64,000 nt of DNA from RHKX01 sp046330285. Lineage in GTDB: Bacteria; Actinomycetota; Thermoleophilia; Solirubrobacterales; 70-9. Where the stretch lies: positions 482,669-546,668 of the forward strand of contig JAXLSX010000001.1 of the NCBI GenBank assembly GCA_046330285.1, read 5' to 3'. Below the pieces are notes generated by a model. That model did not search any database and was not told where the DNA came from. It saw nothing but the letters and a program-made list of their open reading frames with translations. How positions within the stretch are numbered: the stretch's first letter is position 1; every line of letters begins with the position of its first letter. Below are positions 1-7,603 of the stretch, one piece after another. The position numbers were made by a program, and so were the translations under genes.

Positions 1-249
1 GCACGACGCGACCAGGTCGGGACGGTCGTTGAGGATGAAGAGCGCGCCGTGGCGGTCGGCGGCGGCGCGGAAGACCGGGGCCGCGGCGAGGATCCGTTCG
101 TCGTCGGCGTCCTTGTCGCGGAGCTGGATCAACCCGGCACCGCCGGCGAGGGCGGCCTCGAGCAGCCGGTCGAGGCCGGCTTCGTCCTCGCCGCCCTCGC
201 AGACGAAGTAGAGGAGGGCACGTTCGAGCTTCGCGGATGGCTTCGGCAC
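1..249 (-). CDS. thiE: Thiamine-phosphate synthase, N-terminal part (cut by window edge)
   Basis: ThiE joins HMP pyrophosphate to the thiazole phosphate to give thiamine phosphate. From a GTG at 249 the minus strand stays open to the window edge for 83 codons. The product reads 'LLYFVCEGG...', then 'GAGLIQLRDKD' and 'LFILNDRPDLV', which are the pyrophosphate/thiazole-binding strands typical of the ThiE TIM barrel; the remaining two thirds lie outside the window. It is divergent from the thiO-thiSG operon, with the TPP riboswitch between them on the opposite strand, so the switch does not control thiE. No second TPP aptamer is visible on the minus strand. Family assignment is firm; the exact start is less so. 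Confidence 0.85.
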   Translation of the reverse strand, partial: MPKPSAKLERALLYFVCEGGEDEAGLDRLLEAALAGGAGLIQLRDKDADDERILAAAPVFRAAADRHGALFILNDRPDLVASC

Positions 250-299
250 GCCGCAAGCGTAGATAACGGCCGCCGAGCGCGGTTCGGCACCGGCGCTAC

Positions 300-404
300 G
301 ATCCGTCCGTCAACGGGAGCCGGAGCCAACCGGCTGAGAGGGCGGCTGGCGCCGCCGACCGTCCGAACCTGATCCGGGTCGTGCCGGCGCAGGGATGGAC
401 GATC
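300..404 (+). promoter_or_regulatory. TPP riboswitch (THI element)
   Basis: The conserved TPP aptamer blocks are present in order: CTGAGAG at 334-340, GAACCTGATC at 365-374 and GCGCAGGGA at 387-395. A closing stem P1 can be drawn between 300-308 and 397-404, with C304 bulged. It precedes thiO, so excess thiamine pyrophosphate should shut down thiO-thiSG and probably the phosphatase. Downstream, CTCGA (419-423) can pair with TCGAG (437-441), placing the GGAGG Shine-Dalgarno (426-430) in the loop; this may be part of a translational expression platform (inference). Confidence 0.93.
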
Positions 405-442
405 CCGCCCCCCGGCAACTCGACTGGAGGCGAAGCTCGAGC

Positions 443-1588
443 ATGGATCGCGAGGACCAGAGGCGAGGCGAAGGCGCCGATCTGGCCGTCGTCGGCGCCG
501 GCTTGATCGGCCTCTCGTGCGCGCTCGAGGCGGCGCGGTCGGGGCTGGAGGTGCTCGTCGTCGACGCCGGCGCGGGCGAGCGGGCCTCCGAGGTCGCCGC
601 GGGGATGATCGCCCCGGTCGGCGAGGCGAGCTGGGGGGAGGAGGCGCTGCTCGCCGCCGCGCTCGAATCGGCCGAGCTCTGGCCCGACTTCGCGGCTCGG
701 CTCGAGGCGGAGAGTGGCGAGCCGGTCGGCTACCGGCGCTGCGGCGCGCTCCACGTCGGACTCGACCGCGACGAGGCGGCCGAGCTGCGCCGCTTCCACG
801 ACCTCCACGGCGAGCTCGGCCTGGAGTCGGAGTGGCTGACCGCCGGCGCGTGCAGGCGCGCCGAGCCGGGCCTTGCCACCGACGTGTCGGGCGGGTTCTC
901 CGTTCCGGGTGAGGCGGAGGTCGACCCCCGGGTCGTCCTGCACGCACTGCGCGTCGCCTGCGAGCGCGCCGGGGTGAGGATCCGGGCCGGCGAGGTCACC
1001 TCGGTCCCGGGCGAGGACCGGGTCGCGGGGTTGCGACTGGCCGACGGCTCGGCGATCGAAGCGGCCCGCGTCCTGCTCGCCGCGGGCGCGAGGATCGCCG
1101 CGCTGACGCCGGGCGGTCTCGCGCCGGTGCGCCCGGTCAAAGGCGAAGTCGTTCGGCTCCGCGCTCGCCCCGGGGAGGAGCCCTGCGGGCGGATCATCGC
1201 CAGCGAGCGGGTCTACATCGTCCCGAGGGCCAGCGGCGAGGTGGTCGTCGGGGCGACCGTCGAGGACCGGGGCTTCGACACGCGCGTCACCGCGGGCGGC
1301 GTCCACGAGCTGTTACGCGAGGCGTACCGGGCCGTGCCCGAGATCGCCGAGCTGGAGGTGACCGGTTTCGCCGCCGGACTGCGCCCGACAACGCCCGACA
1401 ACGCGCCGGTGATCGGCGCCGCCGGGCCGGACGGCCTCCTGATCGCGGGCGGCCACTACCGCAACGGAGTGCTGCTGGCGCCGTTCACGGCCGCGGCGAT
1501 CGCCGCCGAGCTCCGCGGCGAACCGGAGTCCGAAGCCGCGGCCGCGCTCTCCCCGACCCGCTTCGCGCGGACCGGAGTCGCGTCGTGA
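443..1588 (+). CDS. thiO: Glycine oxidase ThiO, FAD-dependent
   Basis: ThiO oxidises glycine to the imine (dehydroglycine) used to build the thiazole ring of thiamine in aerobic bacteria. The N-terminus shows a dinucleotide-binding fold 'AVVGAGLIGLSCALEAA' followed by 'VVDAG', and the C-terminal flavin-site region 'GLRPTTPDNAPVIG...GLLIAGGHYRNGVLLAP' is typical of DAO/ThiO enzymes. Length is 381 residues, normal for the family. I chose ATG 443 because GGAGG lies 12 bases upstream; the in-frame ATG at 395 sits inside the riboswitch P1 stem and is unlikely to be used. The stop overlaps the GTG of the thiS-thiG fusion, so the two are translationally coupled. Confidence 0.92.
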   Translation: MDREDQRRGEGADLAVVGAGLIGLSCALEAARSGLEVLVVDAGAGERASEVAAGMIAPVGEASWGEEALLAAALESAELWPDFAARLEAESGEPVGYRRCGALHVGLDRDEAAELRRFHDLHGELGLESEWLTAGACRRAEPGLATDVSGGFSVPGEAEVDPRVVLHALRVACERAGVRIRAGEVTSVPGEDRVAGLRLADGSAIEAARVLLAAGARIAALTPGGLAPVRPVKGEVVRLRARPGEEPCGRIIASERVYIVPRASGEVVVGATVEDRGFDTRVTAGGVHELLREAYRAVPEIAELEVTGFAAGLRPTTPDNAPVIGAAGPDGLLIAGGHYRNGVLLAPFTAAAIAAELRGEPESEAAAALSPTRFARTGVAS

Positions 1589-2577
1589 TCGTCGAGCTGA
1601 ACGGCCGCGAGGTCGAGCTGGCCGACGGCGCCACCGTCGCCGACGCGGCGCTCGCCGCGGGCATCGATCCGGCCCGCCGCGGGATCGCGATCGCTGTCGA
1701 CGGCGAGGTCGTCCCCCGCGGCGAGCTTGCGGCGACCGCGCTCGCCGAGGGCCAGCGGGTCGAGGTCGTCGAGGCGATCGGCGGCGGCTCGCCGGACGCC
1801 GGCGACGCAGGATCGTTCGAGCTCGGCGGCCGGGAGTGGGGCTCGCGCCTGATCGTCGGCACGGGCGGCTTCCGCTCCCACGGGGACCTCGAGCGCGCAC
1901 TCGTCGCGTCCGGCACCGAGATCGTCACGGTCGCCCTGCGCCGGGTCGACCCGGAATCGGAGGGGACGCTCCTCGGAGTCATCGACCGGCTCGGCCTGTT
2001 CGTCCTGCCGAACACGGCCGGCTGCTACACGGCGCGCGACGCGGTCCGCACGGCCCGCCTCGCCCGCGAGGCATTCGGCACCGACTGGGTCAAGCTCGAG
2101 GTGATCGGGGACGACCGGACGCTCCTGCCCGACGCCCCGGAGCTGCTGCTCGCGGCCGAGGAGCTGGTTGACGACGGCTTCACCGTGCTGCCCTACACCT
2201 CCGACGACCCGGTTCTCGCCCGGCGCCTCGAGTCGATCGGCTGTGCCGCCGTCATGCCGCTCGGCTCGCCGATCGGCTCCGGCGCCGGCATCCGCAACCC
2301 CTACAACATCCGGATCATCGTCGAGGCTGCGGGCGTGCCCGTGATCCTCGACGCCGGCATCGGCACCGCGAGCGACGCCGCCCTGGCGATGGAGCTCGGC
2401 TGCTCGGGCGTGCTGCTCGCGAGCGCCGTCTCCCGTGCCGCCGACCCGGAGCGAATGGCCGGGGCGATGCGGAAGGCGGTCGAGGCGGGCTGGGCCGCCC
2501 GCCACTCGGGGCGCATTCCGACCCGCCTCCACGCCCAGGCGTCATCCCCCGAAGAGGGGATCGCGGAGCTGACGTGA
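1585..2577 (+). CDS. thiSG: ThiS-ThiG fusion: sulfur carrier plus thiazole synthase
   Basis: Residues 1-68 are a ThiS-like beta-grasp domain ('MIVELNGREVEL...') ending in 'EAIGGG', the Gly-Gly that normally forms the carboxy-terminal thiocarboxylate. A ~10-residue linker follows, then a full ThiG TIM barrel with 'LIVGTGGFRS', 'VKLEVIGD' (the lysine expected to form the imine with deoxyxylulose phosphate), 'MPLGSPIGSG' and 'VILDAGIG'. Thiazole synthase condenses DXP, dehydroglycine and ThiS-bound sulfur. In this fusion the Gly-Gly is internal, so it must be cleaved, or the carrier must work in an unusual way. GTG start overlaps thiO; the end overlaps the phosphatase start. Identity is clear; mode of sulfur delivery is open. 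Confidence 0.92.
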   Translation: MIVELNGREVELADGATVADAALAAGIDPARRGIAIAVDGEVVPRGELAATALAEGQRVEVVEAIGGGSPDAGDAGSFELGGREWGSRLIVGTGGFRSHGDLERALVASGTEIVTVALRRVDPESEGTLLGVIDRLGLFVLPNTAGCYTARDAVRTARLAREAFGTDWVKLEVIGDDRTLLPDAPELLLAAEELVDDGFTVLPYTSDDPVLARRLESIGCAAVMPLGSPIGSGAGIRNPYNIRIIVEAAGVPVILDAGIGTASDAALAMELGCSGVLLASAVSRAADPERMAGAMRKAVEAGWAARHSGRIPTRLHAQASSPEEGIAELT

Positions 2578-3206
2578 CCGACGCGCTCCCGCCGCGACCC
2601 TCCGGCACGACCGGACCGGGGAGGCCCGTCGTCTGGCTCGCCCGCCACGGCGAGACCGAGTGGAGCCGGACGCTCCGCCACACCGGCCGCACCGACCTGC
2701 CGCTGACCGTCGAGGGCGAGGCCGAGGCCCGAGCCCTCCGCGAGCCGCTGGCCGCGGTGGAGTTCGACCGCGTCCTCTGCAGCCCGCTCGGCCGCGCCCG
2801 TGAGACCTGCGCGCTCGCCGGCCTCGGCGAGCGCGCCGAGCTCCGCGACGACCTCCTCGAGTGGGACTACGGCGACTACGAGGGCCGCACCAGCGCCGAC
2901 ATCCACACCGAGCGTCCCGACTGGCTGCTCTGGCGCGACGGTTGCCCCGGCGGCGAGTCCCCGTTCGACGTCGGCGCCCGCGCCGACCGCATCGTCGCCG
3001 AGCTCCTCGCGATGGAGGAGGGCATCCCCGGCGGCACCACCGTCGCCATCTTCGCCCACGGGCACATCCTCCGCGTGCTCACCGCGCGGTGGCTCGACCT
3101 GCCGCCCGCCGACGGCCGCATGTTCGGCCTCGGCACCGCCACGCTCAGCCGCCTCGGCTGGGAGCACGACTACCGCGTCATCCAGCGCTGGAACGCTCCG
3201 GTCTAG
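2574..3206 (+). CDS. Histidine phosphatase family protein
   Basis: A 210-residue phosphoglycerate-mutase-fold phosphatase. The catalytic 'LARHGETEW' is near residue 25, 'CSPLGRARETC' supplies the second arginine, 'LLEWDYGDYEG' the acid region, and 'IFAHGHILRVL' the second histidine. Such enzymes remove phosphate from small molecules (sugar phosphates, cobalamin precursors, nucleotides); the sequence alone does not fix the substrate. The GTG start overlaps the thiSG stop, so it is the last gene of the riboswitch-controlled operon, which makes a thiamine-related phosphate ester a reasonable guess and no more. Its stop overlaps the stop of the convergent HNH gene. Confidence 0.85.
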   Translation: MTDALPPRPSGTTGPGRPVVWLARHGETEWSRTLRHTGRTDLPLTVEGEAEARALREPLAAVEFDRVLCSPLGRARETCALAGLGERAELRDDLLEWDYGDYEGRTSADIHTERPDWLLWRDGCPGGESPFDVGARADRIVAELLAMEEGIPGGTTVAIFAHGHILRVLTARWLDLPPADGRMFGLGTATLSRLGWEHDYRVIQRWNAPV

Positions 3207-3766
3207 CCCTCCTCTCCCAGCTGCAAGGGGAGCGGGAGTTGCGGCGCGGGCATCGCCGGATCGGCTGCGACGACGGACCCGGTGGGCAACACGACCGGCT
3301 CCCACTCCTCACCCCATTTGGCGCCGGGCGGAGGGGAGGGGATCAACCCCGCCTCGATCTCGCCATGGCAGTTGGCGCAGACGAGCACGCACTTCGCGGC
3401 TTCGGCCCTGTAGGAGTCGAGTGACTTACCGGTCGCCATCGACATCGGAAAGCTCTTATTGACCGGCTCCACATGATGGAAGTGGAGGCTGAGGATCGTT
3501 CGCATGTACCCGCAGACGGCACACCTGCCACCGGCTTCGGCGATCAGCTGTCGTTTGACCTTCTGGTGTCGGCGAGTGACGGCCTCGGCCGAGCAGCGCT
3601 TGCACACCCACCTGAGACCGCCCTCGCCATTCGAGTAGCGCCCGAACTCCGTGGCTCCATGATGCCGGCAGTCACGTACGCGAACTTCTCGGGATCGACT
3701 CGGATCCGGCGGCCTTCCCGATCGTGCCGCACCGAGTGGTTCTGGTGGATCTGGTCGCGCGGGCAT
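3203..3766 (-). CDS. HNH endonuclease-like zinc protein, possibly SOS-regulated
   Basis: The protein carries two zinc-knuckle pairs, 'CRHHG...CKRC' (from about residue 33) and 'CAVCGY...CANCH', with the HNH core 'LHFHHVEP...CVLVCANCHGEIE' from about residue 95. HNH proteins of this type are usually DNA-cutting or DNA-repair nucleases. The first 30 residues are proline/arginine-rich and may be non-native: ATG 3766 has no Shine-Dalgarno, and the codons just before 'CRHHG' are not standard starts, so the N-terminus is uncertain. A LexA-type box abuts the start codon. The 3' end overlaps the upstream thi operon by four bases (convergent). The role in DNA-damage response is inferred from the box. 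Confidence 0.75.
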   Translation of the reverse strand: MPARPDPPEPLGAARSGRPPDPSRSREVRVRDCRHHGATEFGRYSNGEGGLRWVCKRCSAEAVTRRHQKVKRQLIAEAGGRCAVCGYMRTILSLHFHHVEPVNKSFPMSMATGKSLDSYRAEAAKCVLVCANCHGEIEAGLIPSPPPGAKWGEEWEPVVLPTGSVVAADPAMPAPQLPLPLQLGEEG

Positions 3767-3780
3767 CGAACGTATGTTCG
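3767..3780 (-). promoter_or_regulatory. LexA (SOS) box upstream of the HNH gene
   Basis: CGAACGTATGTTCG fits the Bacillus/actinobacterial LexA consensus CGAAC-RNRY-GTTCG at every position. It lies directly 5' of ATG 3766. The tRNA gene starts 37 bases away on the other strand, so the box could affect only the HNH transcript or, less likely, overlap both promoters. Confidence 0.7.
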
Positions 3781-3816
3781 CAATCGATCCGGACGGATCT
3801 GACTAATCTCCGCCGT

Positions 3817-3891
3817 GCCTCCGTGGCGTAATTGGTTAACGCGCGCGCCTTTTAAGCGTTGAGATTCCGGGTTCGAGTCCCGGCGGGGGCA
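3817..3891 (+). tRNA. tRNA-Lys (anticodon TTT)
   Basis: A cloverleaf folds cleanly: acceptor arms GCCTCCG (3817-3823) and CGGGGGC (3884-3890) with discriminator A3891; D-stem GCG/CGC around AATTGGTTA; anticodon loop CTTTTAA giving TTT; T-arm CCGGG-TTCGAGT-CCCGG (3867-3883). The anticodon stem has one mismatch and one wobble at its base. CCA is not encoded. It stands alone on the plus strand between the HNH gene and a membrane-anchored EEP protein. Confidence 0.92.
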
Positions 3892-3944
3892 TTACCGAAA
3901 ATCTCCATCGTGTGTAGACGGGGGCACTCACACCGCCACCCGAA

Positions 3945-3950
3945 TAGCGT
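3945..3950 (+). promoter_or_regulatory. Candidate -10 box, leaderless start of the EEP gene
   Basis: TAGCGT, matching TANNNT, ends six bases before ATG 3957, and no Shine-Dalgarno is present. This is the layout of leaderless mRNAs common in actinobacteria. Confidence 0.45.
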
Positions 3951-3956
3951 TACGGG

Positions 3957-4931
3957 ATGGATCGACCGACGTGGCCGGGGCGCGGCACGACCGACGGGAT
4001 GGCGCGGGCGGTCGCCTGGATCGCCCTCGCGCCGTGGATCGTCTTCCTGGTCCTCCGGCTGGCCGGGGTCGGCGACAACCAGTGGCTCGTCGCGGTGATC
4101 GGCGCGACGCCCTACGTGGCCGCGGCGATCCTGCTCCCGATCGCGATCGCGGCGATCCTCCGCGTCTGGCCGGCCGTGCTCGTCGGGGTCGCGATGGCCG
4201 CCGTCTTCGCCTTTCTCGTCCTCCCGCGGGCGTTCGGGGGCCCGACCGAGGCGACGCCGCCGGGCCCGCCGCTGCGGGTGCTGGCGGCGAACATGATGCT
4301 CGGCACCGGTTCCGCCGAGGGGCTCGCCGCCGTCGTCGACGAGCTCGAGCCCGACGTGGTCAGCGTCGAGGAGCTGACGCCGGAGCTCGCCTCCGAGCTC
4401 GACGCGCTCGGCTTCGCCGAGGAGTTCCCGCACCGGAACCTCGCTCCCGCGCCGGGCTCCCACGGCAGCGGCCTCTACAGCCGCTACCCGCTTTCGGATC
4501 CCGCGCGGGAGATCGGCGGCCGCTACTTCCCGTTCCTCAGCGCCGAGGTGCACGTGCCCGGAGCCGAGCCGGTCGAGGTGAGCTCGGTCCACACGGTCCC
4601 CCCGACCGTCAAGGGCTGGGCGGCCGATCTCGACGCCGTCTCGTCGGCACCCGAGGACGGACGGGCGATCCTGCTCGGCGACTTCAACGCCACGATCGAC
4701 CACGCGCCCTTCCGGGGCGTCCTCGACCGCGGCTGGAACGACGCCGCCGCGACCGTCGGCAGCGGCCTGGTTCCGACCTGGCCCCAGGACCGCCACATCT
4801 TCCCACCGCTCTACGCGATCGACCACGTCCTCGTCGGCGGCGCCATCGGGGTCCGCAGCTTCTCCGCCCGCGACGTCGCGAGCACCGACCACCGCGCCGT
4901 GTTCGCCGAGCTCCAGCTGCCCGGCGACTGA
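3957..4931 (+). CDS. Membrane-anchored endonuclease/exonuclease/phosphatase family protein
   Basis: A 324-residue protein with about three hydrophobic segments in the first 100 residues ('AWIALAPWIVFLVLRL', 'ATPYVAAAILLPIAIAAIL', 'AVLVGVAMAAVFAFLVL') followed by an EEP (DNase I-like) domain. The catalytic signature can be followed: 'VLAANMMLG', the Mg-binding glutamate in 'SVEELTP', 'ILLGDFNATIDH' and the terminal 'IDHVLVGG...STDHRAVFAEL'. The architecture resembles the many uncharacterised actinobacterial EEP proteins whose domain faces the outside; substrates could be nucleic acid, sphingolipid-type or phosphoinositide-type esters. Monocistronic as far as can be seen. Confidence 0.85.
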   Translation: MDRPTWPGRGTTDGMARAVAWIALAPWIVFLVLRLAGVGDNQWLVAVIGATPYVAAAILLPIAIAAILRVWPAVLVGVAMAAVFAFLVLPRAFGGPTEATPPGPPLRVLAANMMLGTGSAEGLAAVVDELEPDVVSVEELTPELASELDALGFAEEFPHRNLAPAPGSHGSGLYSRYPLSDPAREIGGRYFPFLSAEVHVPGAEPVEVSSVHTVPPTVKGWAADLDAVSSAPEDGRAILLGDFNATIDHAPFRGVLDRGWNDAAATVGSGLVPTWPQDRHIFPPLYAIDHVLVGGAIGVRSFSARDVASTDHRAVFAELQLPGD

Positions 4932-5036
4932 GGACTTCGCGGGGTCGTGCGAACCTCGATGTCGAGAACCGACCGCCGGCTCCGCTCCGTGGGATGAAGG
5001 GCCGTAGAGAGCGGCCCCCGAAAGAAGGAGAACGAC

Positions 5037-5432
5037 ATGCCCAGGTACCTGATCCTCAAGCACTACCGCGGCGGTCCCGAGCCGCACCACCCCTTCCCTC
5101 CGATGGACCAGTGGAAGCCGGAGGACGTCGAGGGCCACATGGCCTTCCTCCACAGCGTCCGCGACATGCTCCAGGAGACCGGCGAGTACGTCGACGGGCA
5201 GGCGCTGACGCCGGAGAGCACCTGGGTGCGCTGGGGCGGCCCGGACGCCGCGCCGGTCACGACCGACGGCCCGCACCCCGAGACCAGCGATCTGATCGCC
5301 GGTTGGTACATGGTCGACGTCGACTCCTACGAGCGCGCGCTCGAGATCGCCGCCCACGTCTCCTCCGAGCCCGGTCCTGGCGGGGAGCCGCTCTACGAGT
5401 GGCTCGCCGTCCGCGAGCTGATGACCGAGTAG
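5037..5432 (+). CDS. YCII-related (DGPF) protein linked to an ECF sigma factor
   Basis: A 131-residue protein opening 'MPRYLILKHYRGG', with 'VTTDGPHPETSDLIAGWYMVDVDSYERALEIA', the hallmark of YCII/DGPF proteins. These are small ferredoxin-like-fold proteins regularly encoded beside group-42 ECF sigma factors; their biochemical role is poorly defined. A good Shine-Dalgarno (AAGGAG, 5025-5030) lies 6 bases before ATG. The sigma-factor gene begins about 20 bases downstream, so the pair is a transcription unit. Confidence 0.88.
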   Translation: MPRYLILKHYRGGPEPHHPFPPMDQWKPEDVEGHMAFLHSVRDMLQETGEYVDGQALTPESTWVRWGGPDAAPVTTDGPHPETSDLIAGWYMVDVDSYERALEIAAHVSSEPGPGGEPLYEWLAVRELMTE

Positions 5433-5452
5433 CGGAAGGGATCGACGCGATC

Positions 5453-6661
5453 GTGCCGGCGATGGCCGCACAGGGGCTGGACGAGGGCGCCATCCGCGCC
5501 CTCGTCCCGCGCGTGCTCGCCGCGATGGTGCGCCGGGGCGAGGACTTCGACGCCGCCGAGGACGCGCTTCAGGAGGCGCTGATCGAGGCGCTGCGGTCCT
5601 GGCCCGAGCACCCGCCGCGCGACCCGCAGGCGTGGCTGACCACCGTGGCCACCCGCCGTCTCGTCGACGCCCGTCGCAGCGAGGCCGCCCGCCGGCGCCG
5701 CGAGGAGGCGGCGGAGCCGGAGCCATCGCCCGCCGCCGCCGGCAGCGGCGGGGACGACACGCTGTTCCTGCTCTTCTGCTGCTGCCATCCCGACCTCACG
5801 CCCGCCTCCCAGGTCGCGCTGACGTTACGCGCGGTCGGCGGGCTCACGACCCGCGAGATCGCGGACGCCTTCTTCGTCCCCGAGGCGACGATGGCGCAGC
5901 GGATCAGCCGGGCGAAGCGCACGCTCCGGGGCAGGAGCCTCGGCGAGCCCGGCGATCTCGCCGTCGTCCTGCGGGTCCTCTACCTCATCTACACGACCGG
6001 CCACACCGCTCGCACCGACCTGACCGGCGAGGCGATCCGCCTGACGCGCGGACTGACCCTCGCCACCGAGGAGCCCGAGGCGCGCGGTCTGCTCGCCCTG
6101 ATGCTGCTCAATCACGCCAGGCTGCCTGCGAAGTACGACGCCGAGGGCCGGATCGTCCCGCTCGACCGCCAGGACAGAAGCCTCTGGGACGGCCGCGAGA
6201 TCGCCGAGGGGGTGCGCGTCCTGCAGTCGGCGCTCGCGGTGCAGACCGAGTCCCGTCCTCCCGGTCGCTACCAGCTCGAGGCCGCGATCGCCGCCCTCCA
6301 CGACGACGCTGCGAGCGCCGAGGAGACCGACTGGCCGCAGATCCTCGCCTGGTACGACGATCTGCTCGCCCTCACCGCGGACCCGGTGAACCGCGATCCC
6401 GCCGCCGTCCTCGGCCGGGCGGTGGCGATCGGTCACGTCCACGGCCCCGCCGCCGGCCTCGCCGAGACCGAGCGCCTGCGCGATGTGCTCGGCGACCGGC
6501 ACCGTTGGCACGCCGTCCGCGGCCACCTGCACGAGCTCGACGGGGACCCCGGGGCCGCGGCGGACGATTACGCGGCGGCCGCCCGTCTGGCCACGACCGT
6601 CTCCGAGCGCGACCACCTCGTCCGCCGGGCGGCGCAAACGCGGGCCGTCGCCTCCGACTGA
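5453..6661 (+). CDS. ECF sigma factor with C-terminal extension (ECF42-like)
   Basis: About 402 residues. Sigma region 2 is near the N-terminus ('DFDAAEDALQEALIEALRSWP', 'PQAWLTTVATRRLVDARR') and region 4 near residue 145 ('GLTTREIADAFFVPEATMAQRISRAKRTLR'). A ~230-residue helical C-terminal extension ('YLIYTTGH', 'ARGLLALMLLNHAR', repeated TPR-like helices) is diagnostic of the DGPF-associated ECF42 group. No anti-sigma gene is adjacent; in this group the extension is thought to take over regulation. I prefer GTG 5453 with AAGGG 12 bases upstream; ATG 5462 is the alternative. The open frame continues upstream across the two preceding genes but that part is a shadow. Ends 9 bases from convergent phzF-like. 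Confidence 0.87.
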   Translation: MPAMAAQGLDEGAIRALVPRVLAAMVRRGEDFDAAEDALQEALIEALRSWPEHPPRDPQAWLTTVATRRLVDARRSEAARRRREEAAEPEPSPAAAGSGGDDTLFLLFCCCHPDLTPASQVALTLRAVGGLTTREIADAFFVPEATMAQRISRAKRTLRGRSLGEPGDLAVVLRVLYLIYTTGHTARTDLTGEAIRLTRGLTLATEEPEARGLLALMLLNHARLPAKYDAEGRIVPLDRQDRSLWDGREIAEGVRVLQSALAVQTESRPPGRYQLEAAIAALHDDAASAEETDWPQILAWYDDLLALTADPVNRDPAAVLGRAVAIGHVHGPAAGLAETERLRDVLGDRHRWHAVRGHLHELDGDPGAAADDYAAAARLATTVSERDHLVRRAAQTRAVASD

Positions 6662-6670
6662 CGAGCCGGC

Positions 6671-7333
6671 TCAGTCCTCGACGACGGAGCCGCCGATCTC
6701 GACGAACCCGTCGGCCATCGGCCGGGCGTGGATGACCGAGCCGCGGCCCTGCCGGACCTCGATCGCCCGGCCCAGTCGCGCAGACAGCGGCAGCGCCGCC
6801 GATCCCGTCGCCTCGTCCTCACCGATCCCGACCTCGGCGACGAAGCTCCGTGCCCGCACGATCCCGGCCTCCTCGTCGATCCACGCCCAGCAGTAGCGAA
6901 AGCCGTCGGATTCGACCGCCAAGGCGTTGACCTCGTCGGGTGAGGGGTACTCGATGATGTCCCACTCGGGACACCACTCCGGCCGCGCGGCGACCCAGGT
7001 TGTCTCACCCTCGAAGCGGACCGGCACCTCGCCCGCCGGCGGCCGCAGGACGTCGACTTCGTGACCCTCGCCGCGGAGCATCCAGGCCGTCCCGACACTG
7101 GGGTGCCCGGCGAACGGCAGCTGCACCTCGGGCGTGTAGATCTCGATCCGTCCCCGGCGCGCATCGTCGACGAACACGGTCTCCGAGTACGCGAGGTGGC
7201 GCGCCAGCGCCTGACGATCGTCCGCCGGGACCGACGGGCCGTCGAGGACGACCCCGAGCGGATTGCCGTGCGTCCCGCCCGGCCCGCAGAACACCCGCGG
7301 GACCCGCACCTCGATCTCCGGCGGCGCGGCCAC
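6671..7333 (-). CDS. PhzF-family isomerase/epimerase-like protein
   Basis: 220 residues with family signatures 'VFCGPGGTHGNPLGVVLDG' at the N-terminus, 'SETVFVDD' (the glutamate used as acid/base in PhzF), 'LPFAGHPSVGTAW', and 'GIGEDEATGSAALPL' near residue 170. It is shorter than canonical PhzF (~260-300 residues), mainly through shorter linkers; both halves of the diaminopimelate-epimerase-like fold seem present. There are no other phenazine genes nearby, so it should be read as a generic PhzF-family protein of unknown substrate. It is the last gene of the purN-purH-ydeI run on the minus strand, 3 bases after the ydeI-like gene. Confidence 0.85.
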   Translation of the reverse strand: MAAPPEIEVRVPRVFCGPGGTHGNPLGVVLDGPSVPADDRQALARHLAYSETVFVDDARRGRIEIYTPEVQLPFAGHPSVGTAWMLRGEGHEVDVLRPPAGEVPVRFEGETTWVAARPEWCPEWDIIEYPSPDEVNALAVESDGFRYCWAWIDEEAGIVRARSFVAEVGIGEDEATGSAALPLSARLGRAIEVRQGRGSVIHARPMADGFVEIGGSVVED

Positions 7334-7336
7334 GGC

Positions 7337-7603
7337 CTAGGGCTTTCCGTTGCGCTCGCGATGGCTGCATCCGGGCCAGCAGCAGGGACGGCGCATGCCC
7401 TCCTCCAGCTCCTCCCGGGTCCGCCGGATCCGGCGATCGCGAGTCTCCTCCCGCTTCGCGTCCTCGACCCAGCAGATGAACTCGTTGCGGGCGAGCGGTG
7501 TGATGTCCAGCCACGCCGCCATCGCGGCATCGCTGCCCCGGAGGCCGTCGAGCAGGTCGGCGGGCAGCTCGTGCACCGTCCCGCCTGGAACCACGGCGCC
7601 CAT
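7337..7603 (-). CDS. YdeI/OmpD-associated family small protein
   Basis: 88 residues: 'LDITPLARNEFICWVEDAKREETRDRRIRRTREELEEGMRRPCCWPGC' is the characteristic C-terminal block of YdeI/OmpD-associated proteins, including the 'CCWPGC' tail. Function is not well established; some relatives were linked to stress or peptide tolerance. ATG 7603 overlaps the purH stop, so it is translationally coupled to purH, an odd partner for a purine gene and probably just a passenger. Confidence 0.85.
   Translation of the reverse strand: MGAVVPGGTVHELPADLLDGLRGSDAAMAAWLDITPLARNEFICWVEDAKREETRDRRIRRTREELEEGMRRPCCWPGCSHRERNGKP

Noticed and set aside
395..442. Earlier ATG for thiO
   Set aside because: It lies in the 3' strand of the riboswitch P1 stem, and the extra 16 residues are not ThiO-like; 443 has a Shine-Dalgarno.
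4999..5017. Hairpin GGGCCG/CGGCCC in the leader of the YCII gene as a riboswitch or attenuator
   Set aside because: A single six-pair stem without conserved bases is expected by chance at this GC content; no aptamer pattern is visible.
3971..5452. Upstream extension of the ECF sigma-factor frame through the EEP and YCII genes
   Set aside because: The added sequence is Arg/Pro/Ala-rich shadow of the EEP and YCII genes; homology to sigma factors begins only after 5453.
6671..7333. A phenazine biosynthesis locus
   Set aside because: Only a PhzF-family protein is present; no other phz genes are nearby and PhzF relatives are widespread with other roles.
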